Source of the DNA: Rhodococcus sp. W8901
GTDB taxonomy: Bacteria; Actinomycetota; Actinomycetes; Mycobacteriales; Mycobacteriaceae
NCBI RefSeq assembly: GCF_013348805.1
Contig: NZ_CP054690.1
Location: 4,774,001 to 4,838,000, forward strand
DNA: 64,000 nucleotides
Direction of reading: 5' to 3'
Under the pieces are notes generated by a model, which did no database searches, was not told the origin of the DNA, and worked only from the letters and a program-made list of their open reading frames with translations. Shown here piece by piece: positions 1-8,620 of the stretch. The translations under genes and the position numbers were made by a program. Numbering within the stretch: the first letter of the stretch is position 1; each line of letters begins with the position of its first letter.

Positions 1-198
1 GTCATCCGGCAGATCCACGCCGTCAACCCGAAGGCCCTCATGTTCGGCACCGACCTGCCCGGCACCCGTGCCCGCCGCGCGTTCGAGGCCGCCGACGTCG
101 ACGTCATCGCCGACGCCGTCGGGGACGACCTCGAGGCCGTCCTCGGCGGCAACGCGCGAGAGTGGTACCGCTGCCCGGGCGGACCTTCTCGGCAATGA
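1..198 (+). CDS. Amidohydrolase family protein, C-terminal fragment
   Basis: Frame 1 is open from the window edge to TGA at 196-198, giving the last 65 residues only. The fragment carries MFGTDLPG near residue 14, which matches the loop with the catalytic Asp near the end of the TIM barrel in amidohydrolase_2 (PF04909) metal-dependent hydrolases and decarboxylases. It ends with an NAREWYR helix typical of that family. The substrate cannot be told from this piece. It converges with the GAP gene 23 bases on. Confidence 0.75.
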   Translation, partial: VIRQIHAVNPKALMFGTDLPGTRARRAFEAADVDVIADAVGDDLEAVLGGNAREWYRCPGGPSRQ

Positions 199-221
199 CC
201 GATCCTGGGCGCGACGATGAC

Positions 222-932
222 TCATAGCGCGAACAGGGCGCTCGCGGCGTCCATCGCGAGCAGAAAGCCCGCGATTCCCAACGCCCAACCCACGGCGCTG
301 TCCGCGTTGCGAGTGAAGAAGTCGTCGATCCGGTGCAGGACGCCGTCGGCGCGCTGCCCGACCAATATCCGCAACCCCAGCAGGGTCACGGCCGGGACGA
401 TCATCACCAGACAGTAGGCGGCCAGCAGGGGGATCGACAGAGCAGCGGGCGCTCCCACGGAGACGATCAGCGCGATGGCCGCGAGGTAGGGGACCATCGT
501 GACCAACTCCAGCGTTCCCGCCGTGAGCGCCAGTGTGGCGACACCGCCGGACCCGCCCTTCGTGAGGGCCCGATCGCGCCAGCGGATGACCCGACTCGAC
601 TCGCCACGTTCGCGGCGCTTCTTCGAGTCGAAGCGGAAGCTCAGCACGAACAATGCCGCGCCGACGGCCAACTGGACCGCCTTTGCCACAGGCGAATCCA
701 ACATCCGGCCTCCGACGTCGAGGCCCATCCGCCCCGCGGTAAGGAGGGCCGCGCCGATGACGAGGTAGAACACGGCGATGACGATCAGGTAGCGGACGAT
801 GCGACCGACGGGTGGGCGCCCGGGCGCGAGCAGCATCCACACCGGCAGTACCAGCGTTCCGATGCTCGTACTGTCCACGAGCGCAAGGCCTGCCAGCGAC
901 GCCAGCAGCACCACGTTCACGTCAACGGCCAC
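222..932 (-). CDS. GAP/SAP family integral membrane protein
   Basis: A 236-residue polytopic membrane protein with about six hydrophobic segments and a basic loop near residues 103-120. The opening (LLASLAGLALVDSTSIGTL) and the internal repeat-like second half match the GAP family (Sap, sulfolipid-1-addressing protein, PF11139), which is related to LysE-type exporters. In mycobacteria such proteins help place glycolipids at the cell surface. No lipid-biosynthesis genes are nearby, so the cargo is unknown. Its start overlaps the preceding small membrane protein by 11 bases, implying co-translation. Confidence 0.8.
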   Translation of the reverse strand: MAVDVNVVLLASLAGLALVDSTSIGTLVLPVWMLLAPGRPPVGRIVRYLIVIAVFYLVIGAALLTAGRMGLDVGGRMLDSPVAKAVQLAVGAALFVLSFRFDSKKRRERGESSRVIRWRDRALTKGGSGGVATLALTAGTLELVTMVPYLAAIALIVSVGAPAALSIPLLAAYCLVMIVPAVTLLGLRILVGQRADGVLHRIDDFFTRNADSAVGWALGIAGFLLAMDAASALFAL

Positions 933-1104
933 TGGTGTCGGTCCTACGCGCGCTGACGACGTCGATCACCCCGACCGCCACGAGTGCTACGCCGAGCGGT
1001 CCGCCCCGGAACCAGAAGAACTCCGCGTCGCGTGCGAACAACCACAACGCCGCCCCGGCGACGATCAGGAACACTCCGAACATTGCCGCAAGTCGTAGCC
1101 GCAT
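922..1104 (-). CDS. Small two-helix membrane protein
   Basis: 60 residues from ATG at 1104 (MRLRLAAMFGVFLIVAG). Two hydrophobic segments (about residues 5-24 and 36-52) are separated by a short charged loop (FARDAEFFWFRGG). A longer reading back to 1326 is Arg/Pro-rich and looks like non-coding translation, so the internal ATG is preferred. Its 3' end overlaps the GAP gene, so the two form an operon. I do not recognise the family. It may be an accessory subunit of the GAP protein. Confidence 0.6.
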   Translation of the reverse strand: MRLRLAAMFGVFLIVAGAALWLFARDAEFFWFRGGPLGVALVAVGVIDVVSARRTDTSGR

Positions 1105-1213
1105 GCCACGAATACTGCTGGCCCCCTGCGGAGTGACACATCGGCCGCCGGGCGGCTGCGACGTCATCACTTGGTATGACAGGTCCGGCTGTCCACTGTG
1201 CTGTGATGGAGTG

Positions 1214-2452
1214 ATGGCGTATCCGTTGCAACCGTCGCGGGGCGGCCTGCGGATGCGCCGGCACGTGAACACCGCCCGGTCACGCCGCCGTGATGACATC
1301 CTGATCGCGGGCGGGATGCTCGTCATCGGGTTGGTCCTGTATGCCGTCGGCGCATTTCAACTCGGCACCGGGCCGAGCAGCACCCCCGCCGGTGTTCGGG
1401 TCGCGCTGCTCGTCGCGATCGCCGCTGCGGACACCTTCCGCAGCACGTACCCGGCCGCCGCCCTGACCGTGGGGGCGGTCCTGACCGCCATCGACCTCGC
1501 ACTCGGACCCACCGTCCCCGTGTGGCTGGTTCTCTCCGATCTCGTCTACGCCGCGGTGTTGTACGGGCGGCCCCGCGTCAGCCGGGCGGTCTGCTACTCC
1601 ACCGGGGCGGCGGTCGTCGTCCTCACTGCTGCCGCCTACGTCGGATGGCAGGACGGCCGTGCGGCCGCGGCGGCGGGGATCGTCCTCGCACTGTTCTTCA
1701 CGACGCCCGTGTGGTGGGCGCTCGCGATCCGTCGTCACCAGGAGGTCGCGGCCGCCGAACGGGCACGGGCAGAGTCGATGCGGGCCCTCGCGGAGGCGGA
1801 CCGGGCGGCCGCGGTCGCCCACGAACGGAATCGCATGGCTCGGGATCTGCACGACGTGATCGCGAGTCACCTGTCGGCGATCGCGATTCAATCGGAGGCC
1901 GCGCTGTCTCGAGGGACGACCGGGACCGATCCAACTCTCGACAACGTCCTGACCGCCATCCGGGCGGGGAGCGTCGCCGCGCTTGACGAGATGCGCTCGA
2001 TGATCGATCTACTCCGCGCCGAGAGCGATCCGGATGATCCTGGCGCCCCGCTACGCCTGAGCGACCTCGACATGCTGATCGTCGGTGCGCGCGCGGCCGG
2101 AAGCGCCGTGGAAGCCAGCGTCGCGACGAATCCCGATACGTTGACCAGCGTCGTGGACCACGCCACGTACCGAATAGCGCAAGAATCGATCACCAATGCG
2201 GTCAAACATGCTCCCCGTCAGAAGATCTCGATCACGATCCAGCAGGATGCCGATGCCGTTCGGCTGCGCGTGCACAACCCGATACCACGCGGCCCGGGCG
2301 ACGAGCCCTCCGCTGCGTCCGGAGGACAGGGACTGCGCAACATGACAGAACGCGCCCAGTTGCTGGGTGGCCGACTCCACGCCGGCGCGACACAGGACGG
2401 CTGGATCGTCGATTCGGTGCTGCCGCTCGAGTCACGAGGAGCGTCCGAATGA
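1214..2452 (+). CDS. NarL/DesK-type sensor histidine kinase
   Basis: 412 residues. Residues about 29-172 hold several membrane helices that form the sensor. A short coiled linker (about 176-205) leads to the HisKA_3 dimerisation domain ERNRMARDLHDV, with His213 as phosphoacceptor. A HATPase_c domain follows with its N-box SITNAVKHA (Asn328) and the GQGLRNM lid (about 371-377). The frame stays open upstream to 812, but ATG 1214 gives a credible N-terminus; ATG 1253 is an alternative. Its stop overlaps the start of the response regulator by 4 bases, so the two are a cognate pair. The stimulus is unknown. Confidence 0.85.
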   Translation: MAYPLQPSRGGLRMRRHVNTARSRRRDDILIAGGMLVIGLVLYAVGAFQLGTGPSSTPAGVRVALLVAIAAADTFRSTYPAAALTVGAVLTAIDLALGPTVPVWLVLSDLVYAAVLYGRPRVSRAVCYSTGAAVVVLTAAAYVGWQDGRAAAAAGIVLALFFTTPVWWALAIRRHQEVAAAERARAESMRALAEADRAAAVAHERNRMARDLHDVIASHLSAIAIQSEAALSRGTTGTDPTLDNVLTAIRAGSVAALDEMRSMIDLLRAESDPDDPGAPLRLSDLDMLIVGARAAGSAVEASVATNPDTLTSVVDHATYRIAQESITNAVKHAPRQKISITIQQDADAVRLRVHNPIPRGPGDEPSAASGGQGLRNMTERAQLLGGRLHAGATQDGWIVDSVLPLESRGASE

Positions 2453-3104
2453 ACGAGCGCGATGGACTGCCGATCCGCGTGGTGCTGGCAGACGATCACG
2501 CGGCCATCCGCGCGGGACTCGCGATGATCCTCGATGGCCAACCGGACATCGACGTGGTGGCCGAGGCGGATTCGGGTACATCGGCGGTGACCCTCGCCCG
2601 CACCCATCGCCCGGACGTCGTCCTGATGGACGTGCGGATGCCCGGCACGGACGGCATCACGGCCACGCGTGCGATTACCGACACCACCGACAGTCGGGTG
2701 GTCGTACTCACCACGTTCGACCTCGACGAGTACGTGTTCGGGGCGCTGCGCGCCGGCGCGTCGGGGTTCCTCGTGAAACCGCGACTGCGGATGAACTGAC
2801 CGCTGCGGTGCGCACGGTCGCGGCCGGAGAGTCCGTGCTGGCTCCGCGTGCTGCGTCCGCGTTGATCGACCAGTTCGTTCGAGTCCCCGCACGCCGCACC
2901 CCACCGACGGCACTCGCCGACCTGACCGACCGGGAGCTCGAGGTGCTGCGACTGCTGGGGCAGGGCCTGTCCAACGCCGGGTTATCCCGGGAACTGGGGG
3001 TGGGAGCTCCCACGATCAAGACGCACGTGTCGCGGGTACTCTGCAAGCTCGGATTGGCGTCGCGGGTCCAGGCCGCGTTGCTCGCCCGCGAACTCGACTT
3101 GTGA
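2449..3104 (+). pseudogene. NarL/LuxR-type response regulator, broken by a one-base frameshift
   Basis: From ATG 2449 the receiver domain is intact: DDH at about 15-17, phospho-acceptor Asp61 in LMDVRMPG, Thr88 and Lys110. The frame then stops at TGA 2797-2799. The +2 frame continues at once with TATADELTAAVRTVAAG and a full LuxR helix-turn-helix (LTDRELEVLRLLGQGLS...TIKTHVSRVLCKLG) ending at 3104. Adding one A to the AAA run at 2776-2778 restores a normal 218-residue regulator reading GFLVKTATADEL. It is either a recent loss-of-function mutation or a homopolymer sequencing error. Partner of the adjacent kinase. Confidence 0.85.
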
Positions 3105-3121
3105 CTGGCCCGACCGGGCGG

Positions 3122-3604
3122 TCAGACGAACAGCACCGCGCCCAGCCACAGGCCTACCGCGAGGAGCGCGCCGAACAGTTCGACCAGGATCGACAGTCCG
3201 ACGGCCTTGGTGGCGTGCACGGTCGAGCCCCACGCGTCGCGGTGCGTGCGGTGCCGGGCCGCCTCGGCCGCGTACGTGCCGAGCAGGAACCCGAGCAGCA
3301 GTCCCACCACCGGCACCACGAAGAAGCCGACGATCCCGACCAACCCGCCGAACATCACCGAGCGGTTGGGGACGCCGGCGTCGCGCATCCGGCGTCCGGG
3401 CCACGTGTACTTGATGATCCCCGCGCCCACCATCAGCGCGGTCCCGGCCACGAAGACGCCCCACCCGGCAGCGCTGGCGTCGACGATCGCCCACACCAGC
3501 AGCGCACCGGCGATCAGCAGCGTGCCGGGCAGGATCGGCACCACGACGCCGACCAACCCGACGAGCATCACCAGGCCGAGCAGAACCTCGACCCCGGCGC
3601 TCAC
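3122..3604 (-). CDS. DUF456 family membrane protein
   Basis: 160 residues from GTG at 3604. Mostly hydrophobic, with the Gly/Pro-rich segments GLVGVVVPILPGTLLIAGALL and FFVVPVVGLLLGFLLGTYAAEA typical of DUF456 (PF04306), small membrane proteins of unknown function. The start lies one base after the purT stop, so it is the second gene of a purT operon. The frame extends back through purT on the same strand, but that part is Arg/Cys-rich noise. Confidence 0.75.
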   Translation of the reverse strand: MSAGVEVLLGLVMLVGLVGVVVPILPGTLLIAGALLVWAIVDASAAGWGVFVAGTALMVGAGIIKYTWPGRRMRDAGVPNRSVMFGGLVGIVGFFVVPVVGLLLGFLLGTYAAEAARHRTHRDAWGSTVHATKAVGLSILVELFGALLAVGLWLGAVLFV

Positions 3605-3605
3605 G

Positions 3606-4820
3606 TCACTCCGGCACGACGATGCGCACCCGGGACGCCGCCTCACGGGCCCGTTCGCGCGCCGTCTCGACATCCGGCCCGGTGGACACCGCGACGCCCA
3701 TGCGACGACGCGCGAACGCCTCGGGCTTGCCGAACAGGCGCAGATCGGTCTCCGGCACCGCCAGGGCGTCGGCGACGCCCTCGAACGCGACACCGACCGA
3801 CTCGACGCCGCCGTAGATCACCGCGGACGCGCCGGGGGCAGCCAACGTCGTGTCGACGGGCAGGCCGAGGATCGCGCGGGCGTGCAACTCGAACTCCGAG
3901 AACCGCTGCGAGCGCAGCGTCACCAGTCCGGTGTCGTGCGGGCGGGGGCTCACCTCGGAGAAGTAGACGGCGTCGCCCTTGACGAACAGTTCGACGCCGA
4001 AGATGCCACGTCCGCCCAGCGCGGTGGTCACCTTCTCCGCGACGTCACGTGCAGCGGCGAGCGCGGCTGGGGTCATCGCCTGCGGCTGCCACGACTCGAT
4101 GTAGTCGCCGGCGTCCTGCAGGTGGCCGATCGGCTCGCAGAAGTGCGTGCCGTCCACGGCGCGGACGGTGAGCTGGGTGATCTCGTAGTCGAAGTCGACG
4201 AAGCCCTCGACGATCACCCGCCCCTTGTTGACCCGTCCGCCGGAAAGCGCGTATTCCCAAGAGCTTTCGAGATCGTCCGCACTGCGCGCGACGGACTGCC
4301 CCTTGCCGGACGACGACATCACCGGCTTGATGACGCACGGGAACCCGATCTGCTCGGCGGCGGCACGCACCTGGTCCAGCGAATCGGCGAACGCGTACGG
4401 CGACGTCGGCAGGCCCAGCTCCTCGGCGGCGAGACGGCGGATGCCTTCCCGGTTCATCGTCAGCTGCGTCGCCCGCGCGGTGGGGATGACGACGGCCAGT
4501 CCGCGCTCCTCCACCTCGGCGAGGGCCTCGGTGGCGATGGCCTCGATCTCGGGCACCACGAAGTGCGGGCGCTCGTCCTCGATGACGCGCAGCAGTTGTT
4601 CGCGGTCGCCCATGTCGACGGTGTGCGCGCGGTGCGCCACCTGGTGACCGGGGGCGTCGGCGTAGCGATCGACGGCGATCACCTCGACGCCCAGGCGCTG
4701 CAGGGCCATTATCACCTCCTTGCCGAGTTCGCCGGAGCCCAGCAGCATCACGCGGGTGGCGCTCGGGCTCAGCGGGGTACCGATCCGGGTGGGAATGTCA
4801 GCGGAAGTGTCGGGACGCAT
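3606..4820 (-). CDS. purT: Formate-dependent phosphoribosylglycinamide formyltransferase PurT
   Basis: 404 residues, the usual length. PurT makes N-formyl-GAR from GAR, formate and ATP, the folate-independent third step of purine synthesis. The N-terminal domain has [14 protein letters not shown] (about 23-36). The ATP-grasp core has [17 protein letters not shown], then [16 protein letters not shown] and [13 protein letters not shown]. Formate freed by formaldehyde oxidation at the mscR locus could feed this enzyme, although the two are 8 kb apart. A TATAGT -10 seven bases upstream of the ATG suggests a leaderless transcript. Confidence 0.96.
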   Translation of the reverse strand: MRPDTSADIPTRIGTPLSPSATRVMLLGSGELGKEVIMALQRLGVEVIAVDRYADAPGHQVAHRAHTVDMGDREQLLRVIEDERPHFVVPEIEAIATEALAEVEERGLAVVIPTARATQLTMNREGIRRLAAEELGLPTSPYAFADSLDQVRAAAEQIGFPCVIKPVMSSSGKGQSVARSADDLESSWEYALSGGRVNKGRVIVEGFVDFDYEITQLTVRAVDGTHFCEPIGHLQDAGDYIESWQPQAMTPAALAAARDVAEKVTTALGGRGIFGVELFVKGDAVYFSEVSPRPHDTGLVTLRSQRFSEFELHARAILGLPVDTTLAAPGASAVIYGGVESVGVAFEGVADALAVPETDLRLFGKPEAFARRRMGVAVSTGPDVETARERAREAASRVRIVVPE

Positions 4821-4827
4821 GCGTCGG

Positions 4828-4855
4828 ACTATATGCGGTTGCCGCAGGTCATACT
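4828..4855. promoter_or_regulatory. Divergent promoter region, both transcripts probably leaderless
   Basis: On the - strand TATAGT (4833-4828) ends seven bases before the purT ATG at 4820. On the + strand CATACT (4850-4855) ends six bases before the ATG at 4862. Neither start has a Shine-Dalgarno sequence. Both transcripts would begin at or next to the start codon, a common arrangement in actinobacteria. Confidence 0.45.
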
Positions 4856-4861
4856 GTCGCG

Positions 4862-5287
4862 ATGGAACTCGGCCTCGACACCCGCCTGACGCTGCTCGCG
4901 GCGGGGCTCATCTTCCTGCTGGCCCTGCTCCTCGGGGTGTGGAAGTACCACCAGATGCACACGTCGCCGAATCATCTCGCGCACCCGTACGTCGACATCG
5001 CGCACCGCTCGGCGCTCCTGTACTCGTTTGCGACGCTTCTCGTTTCGGCGTTCGTCGAGCTCAGCGACTGGCCGACGGCGGCGAATGCGACGTGCGCGGG
5101 GATCCTGGTGTTCTTCTTCGTCGCGGCCATCGGCAGCTACATCGTGCACGGCGCCCGCCGCGACACCACCAACCAGTTCGAGCGCCCCGATGCGGCACTG
5201 CGTGTGGCGATGATCGCACTGGTCGTCGGCGAGATCGGCGCGTTCGCGGTGCTGCTCGCCGGGTTCGTCTCGGCGCAGATCCTCTAG
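4862..5287 (+). CDS. Four-helix integral membrane protein, function unknown
   Basis: 141 residues with four hydrophobic segments (about 8-26, 50-66, 76-96, 115-138). A conserved-looking polar loop, [20 protein letters not shown], follows helix 1. Size and topology resemble small 4-helix families such as hydroxylaminobenzene-mutase-like proteins, but I cannot confirm that. It is divergent from purT. Its stop overlaps the convergent alpha/beta hydrolase by 4 bases. Confidence 0.65.
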   Translation: MELGLDTRLTLLAAGLIFLLALLLGVWKYHQMHTSPNHLAHPYVDIAHRSALLYSFATLLVSAFVELSDWPTAANATCAGILVFFFVAAIGSYIVHGARRDTTNQFERPDAALRVAMIALVVGEIGAFAVLLAGFVSAQIL

Positions 5288-6000
5288 CCGCGCGCCTCCA
5301 CGCGGGCCAGGAAGTCCAGCACCGCGGCGTTGAACAGATCGGGTCGCTCCTCGGCGGACGCGTGGCCCGCGCCGGGGAGGACCACCAGTTCGGCACCCGG
5401 GATCGAGCGCGTGATCAGGTCGGTGTGGCGCCGGGGGATCACGTCGCGCTCCCCCACGATCACCAGCGTCGGAACGTCGATCGCGGCGAGCGCGGCCGGC
5501 GCGATGTGGGGATGCCGCACCATCAGGCCCAGCATTTCGCGTCTCCGCGCGAGGCCTCGCGACAGCGGCGCCACCAGACCGCCGAGCATCCAGGCCGCCG
5601 TCGCGGGAATCCGGAACATCGGCCCCAGTCCGGCCGGATCGAGGTTGGCGGCGTTGACGATCAGCGATCGCACCCGCGCCGGGTGCCGCAGCGCGAGCGT
5701 GAGGGCGGTGTTGCCGCCGTCGCTGTAGCCCAGGACGTGCGCGCTCTCGACACCGGTCGCGTCGAGTACCGCGCACACGTCGTCGGCGAAGCGCTCGAAG
5801 TCCAGTGGGCCGTCGCCCCGGGTCGATTCACCGTGCGCGCGGGTGTCGAGCGCGAGCACACGGTAGGTCGCGGCGAACGCGGGAACCTGCCCGGCGAAAT
5901 AGCCGAGGTTCTCGCTGTTGCCGTGCAACAGCACCAGCGGCTCGCCGTCTCCGTGCACCTCGTAGTGCAGCCGCGCACCCGCGGCCAGGGCGAATCCCAC
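5284..6000 (-). CDS. Alpha/beta-fold hydrolase
   Basis: 238 residues from GTG at 6000, four bases after the upstream VOC gene stop. Motifs: LLHGNSEN (oxyanion region), the nucleophile elbow GYSDGGNT with the catalytic Ser, an Asp in IVGERDVIP and a His in GAGHAS. It lacks a signal peptide and is cytoplasmic. The substrate is not predictable. It forms a two-gene operon with the VOC protein, so the pair may act on one small molecule. Confidence 0.85.
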   Translation of the reverse strand: MGFALAAGARLHYEVHGDGEPLVLLHGNSENLGYFAGQVPAFAATYRVLALDTRAHGESTRGDGPLDFERFADDVCAVLDATGVESAHVLGYSDGGNTALTLALRHPARVRSLIVNAANLDPAGLGPMFRIPATAAWMLGGLVAPLSRGLARRREMLGLMVRHPHIAPAALAAIDVPTLVIVGERDVIPRRHTDLITRSIPGAELVVLPGAGHASAEERPDLFNAAVLDFLARVEARG

Positions 6001-6004
6001 CGGA

Positions 6005-6394
6005 TCAGGCCGGCGGCTGGTGGATCGAGAGCACGTTGGCGTGCGGATCGTGGAACCACGCGACCCGGGTGCCGTCGGGCGCCGTCCACGCGTCGTGCTC
6101 GTCCTGGTCCATCCCCTGGTAGCGCAGGAAGTCGACGCCTCTGGCCCGCAGGTCGTCGACCGTCGCCGACAGATCCTTCGTGCGCCACCCCAACACCGTG
6201 TACCCGGTGTCGGCCTTCGACTGGACGAGGGTGATGCGGAGTTCGGTGCCGCCACCGCCGTCGACGACGAGCGCGAACGGCGTGCGCTCGGTGACGGCCA
6301 GGCCCAGCGTGTCGACGTAGAACATCGACGAGACGTCCAGGTCGGTGCTGGCCAGGAACGCGACGAGTTCTCCGGGGAAGGCCATGCCATCCAC
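6005..6394 (-). CDS. VOC (glyoxalase/bleomycin-resistance) family protein
   Basis: 129 residues with the two beta-alpha-beta-beta-beta modules of the vicinal oxygen chelate fold. The C-terminal strand is RVAWFHDPHANVLSIHQP, whose HDPHAN resembles the E/H metal-binding end of the family. MAFPGE (ATG 6385) is an alternative start. Family members include glyoxalases, dioxygenases and antibiotic-binding proteins. The function here is open, and the gene leads an operon with the following hydrolase. Confidence 0.8.
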   Translation of the reverse strand: MDGMAFPGELVAFLASTDLDVSSMFYVDTLGLAVTERTPFALVVDGGGGTELRITLVQSKADTGYTVLGWRTKDLSATVDDLRARGVDFLRYQGMDQDEHDAWTAPDGTRVAWFHDPHANVLSIHQPPA

Positions 6395-6515
6395 TGTGCG
6401 CCCCGATCAGTGCCGGAGACAAGTGGCCGGTTTCCCGTGACCCGCGACACAAAGTCGCATCCGCAGGGGTTACGGTCACAGGAAATGAGGTCGACCATCC
6501 AGAAAGAGGTATGCC

Positions 6516-7616
6516 GTGACTGCTGCAGGGACCGAGCGTAAGGGCCCGCTGACCGGGATCCGCGTCGTCGAGTTCGCCGGAATCGGACCGGGTCCGCACG
6601 CCGCGACACTGCTGGCCGATCTGGGTGCGGACGTGGTGCGCGTGCAGCGTGCCGGGCAGATCCCGCCCGAGGGCACGGTCGGGGATCAGACCGCGCGCAA
6701 CCGCCGGGTCGTCGAGGCCGACCTGAAGAACCCCACCGACGTCGAGAAGGTCCTCGACTTGCTCGGTCGCGCCGACATCCTGATCGAGGGCTTCCGCCCC
6801 GGCGTGATGGAACGCATGGGTCTCGGTCCCGACGTGGTGCTCGCGCGCTGCCCCCGCGTCGTCTACGGCCGCATGACCGGCTGGGGGCAGGACGGACCGC
6901 TCGCCCACTCCGCGGGTCACGACATCAACTACATCTCGCTGACCGGCGTCCTGCATGCGATCGGCCGCAAGGGCGAGCGTCCGGTGCCGCCGCTGAACAT
7001 GGTGGGCGACTTCGGCGGTGGCTCGATGTTCCTGCTGTTCGGCATCCTCGCGGCGATCATCGAGCGGCAGACCTCGGGCAAGGGCCAGGTCGTCGATGCC
7101 GCGATGGTCGACGGCACACTCGCGCTGTCGCACATCATCTGGAACTTCCGCCGCATCGGCATGTGGTCGGACGAGCGTGGGGTGAACATGCTCGACGGTG
7201 GCGCCCCGTACTACGACACCTACGAGACCTCCGACGGCAAGTACATGGCCGTCGGCGCGATCGAGCCGCAGTTCTATGCCGTGCTGTTGAAGGGCCTCGA
7301 ACTGGATCCCGCGGAGCTGCCGGGCCAGAACGACGCCGCCCGCTGGCCCGAACTGCGCCAGATCCTCACCGACCGGTTCCTGTCGAAGTCCCGCGACGAA
7401 TGGACCAAGATCTTCGACGGCACCGACGCCTGCACCACCCCGGTGCTCACGTTCGCCGAGGCCCCGCAGGATCCGCACGTCGCGGCTCGCGGCGGGATCA
7501 TCGAGATCGAGGGCGTGCCGCAGCACGCCCCGGCGCCGCGCTTCTCGCGCACGCCCAACCGCACGCCCGAGCCGCCCGCCCACAGCGCGACCGACGTCGA
7601 CACGCTCTGGCGCTGA
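6516..7616 (+). CDS. mcr: Alpha-methylacyl-CoA racemase (CaiB/BaiF family)
   Basis: 366 residues from GTG at 6516, preceded by AGAAAGAGG (6501-6509). Relative to the M. tuberculosis racemase MCR, the catalytic residues line up with a constant +9 offset: His135 in SAGHDINY, Asp165 in VGDFGGGS and Glu250 in GAIEPQFY. This supports the racemase over a CoA-transferase. It interconverts 2R/2S-methylacyl-CoA thioesters, as needed in beta-oxidation of branched lipids and cholesterol side chains. No other fatty-acid genes adjoin it. Confidence 0.92.
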   Translation: MTAAGTERKGPLTGIRVVEFAGIGPGPHAATLLADLGADVVRVQRAGQIPPEGTVGDQTARNRRVVEADLKNPTDVEKVLDLLGRADILIEGFRPGVMERMGLGPDVVLARCPRVVYGRMTGWGQDGPLAHSAGHDINYISLTGVLHAIGRKGERPVPPLNMVGDFGGGSMFLLFGILAAIIERQTSGKGQVVDAAMVDGTLALSHIIWNFRRIGMWSDERGVNMLDGGAPYYDTYETSDGKYMAVGAIEPQFYAVLLKGLELDPAELPGQNDAARWPELRQILTDRFLSKSRDEWTKIFDGTDACTTPVLTFAEAPQDPHVAARGGIIEIEGVPQHAPAPRFSRTPNRTPEPPAHSATDVDTLWR

Positions 7617-7638
7617 GCCGCTCCACGGCAGTCTGCAC

Positions 7639-7674
7639 GCGACGCTCGGCGGGGAGGCCCCAGCCGAGCGTCGC
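7639..7674. terminator. Bidirectional terminator hairpin
   Basis: A perfect 12-bp inverted repeat, GCGACGCTCGGC (7639-7650) with GCCGAGCGTCGC (7663-7674) and a 12-base loop. It fills the gap between two convergent genes that stop at 7616 (+) and 7677 (-). No U-tract is present on either side. Confidence 0.75.
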
Positions 7675-7676
7675 CG

Positions 7677-8561
7677 TCAGTGCCCGGCGAGGAACTCCAC
7701 GATCCGGGCGTTGACCGCCGCCGGCTGCTCGAGTTGGAGGAAGTGGCCCGCCCCTTCGATCACGTGGGTCTCGCTGCCCGGCGGGAGTCCGGGCCCCACC
7801 AGCACGGCGAGCCGCGGATCGAGGCAGCCGTCGCCGCCGCCGTGGAGATAGAGCGTCGGGACCGCCGGCAGCCGCATCTCGGCTCCGGCCCAGCGCCGGT
7901 AACGCGCGGGCGGACGCGGGAACGGCCGGAGCATGTTCCGGTAGTAGCCGAATACAGCACGGCGGTGCGCCGAATCGGCGATCGCCTCCAGCACGGCCGG
8001 CAGGTCCTCACCGGCGTCGTACCCGGGTGACCAGTCGGCCCACAGCCGGCGAACCAGCCGTTCCGCGTGGCGTTCGGGCAGCAGCGGGAGCTGGTTGAAC
8101 AGGACGTACCAACTGTTGCACAGTTGGCGGGGCAGCACGCGGACCGCCGCCGGCGTCCGCAGGGCCGCGAACGGCGGGACCGAGAGCGACGCCACCGCGA
8201 CGAACGGGTTCTCGGCGTGGGCGGCCAGAGCGTTCGCAGTGGTGGCGCCCCAGTCGTGTCCCACCAGCACGGCGTCGGACCCGCCGCCCAGTCGTGCGTG
8301 GATCGCGACGGCGTCGTCCATCAGTGCGGCGACATGACCGCTGTGGTCCTCCGGCACCGCCGACGGTGCGTACCCGCGGGTGAACGGCGCGACCACTCGC
8401 CAGCCCTCGTCCGCCAGCGCGGGCCCCAGGTGCCGCCAGGTGTGCGCGGTGTCCGGGAAGCCGTGCAGCAGCACTGCCAGCCGCCCGGTCTCCGGTCCCC
8501 AGGTCAGGGCTTGAAGGCGTACCGCATCGAGGTCGAGGGTGATCTCACGCATGCGGATCAT
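7677..8561 (-). CDS. Alpha/beta hydrolase, epoxide-hydrolase-like
   Basis: 294 residues. HGFPDTAHTW near residue 34 is the HGxP oxyanion motif of epoxide hydrolases and haloalkane dehalogenases. The nucleophile elbow is GHDWGATTA, with Asp rather than Ser as nucleophile. A lid region follows, and the late His lies in GAGHFLQLEQP. It most likely opens epoxides or cleaves related esters. ATG 8552 (MREITLD) is an alternative start. Single gene, convergent with mcr. Confidence 0.85.
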   Translation of the reverse strand: MIRMREITLDLDAVRLQALTWGPETGRLAVLLHGFPDTAHTWRHLGPALADEGWRVVAPFTRGYAPSAVPEDHSGHVAALMDDAVAIHARLGGGSDAVLVGHDWGATTANALAAHAENPFVAVASLSVPPFAALRTPAAVRVLPRQLCNSWYVLFNQLPLLPERHAERLVRRLWADWSPGYDAGEDLPAVLEAIADSAHRRAVFGYYRNMLRPFPRPPARYRRWAGAEMRLPAVPTLYLHGGGDGCLDPRLAVLVGPGLPPGSETHVIEGAGHFLQLEQPAAVNARIVEFLAGH

Positions 8562-8620
8562 CCTGGCGGAAGGAGGACGCGCCGAGCGGGTGATCCGCCG
8601 TTACGGGTGCGGCGACTCGT

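Noticed and set aside
3207-4889. 560-codon open frame on the + strand opposite purT
   Set aside because: It mirrors purT exactly, has no ribosome site, and its translation is His/Arg/Gly-rich without motifs. Long antisense frames are expected in GC-rich genes.
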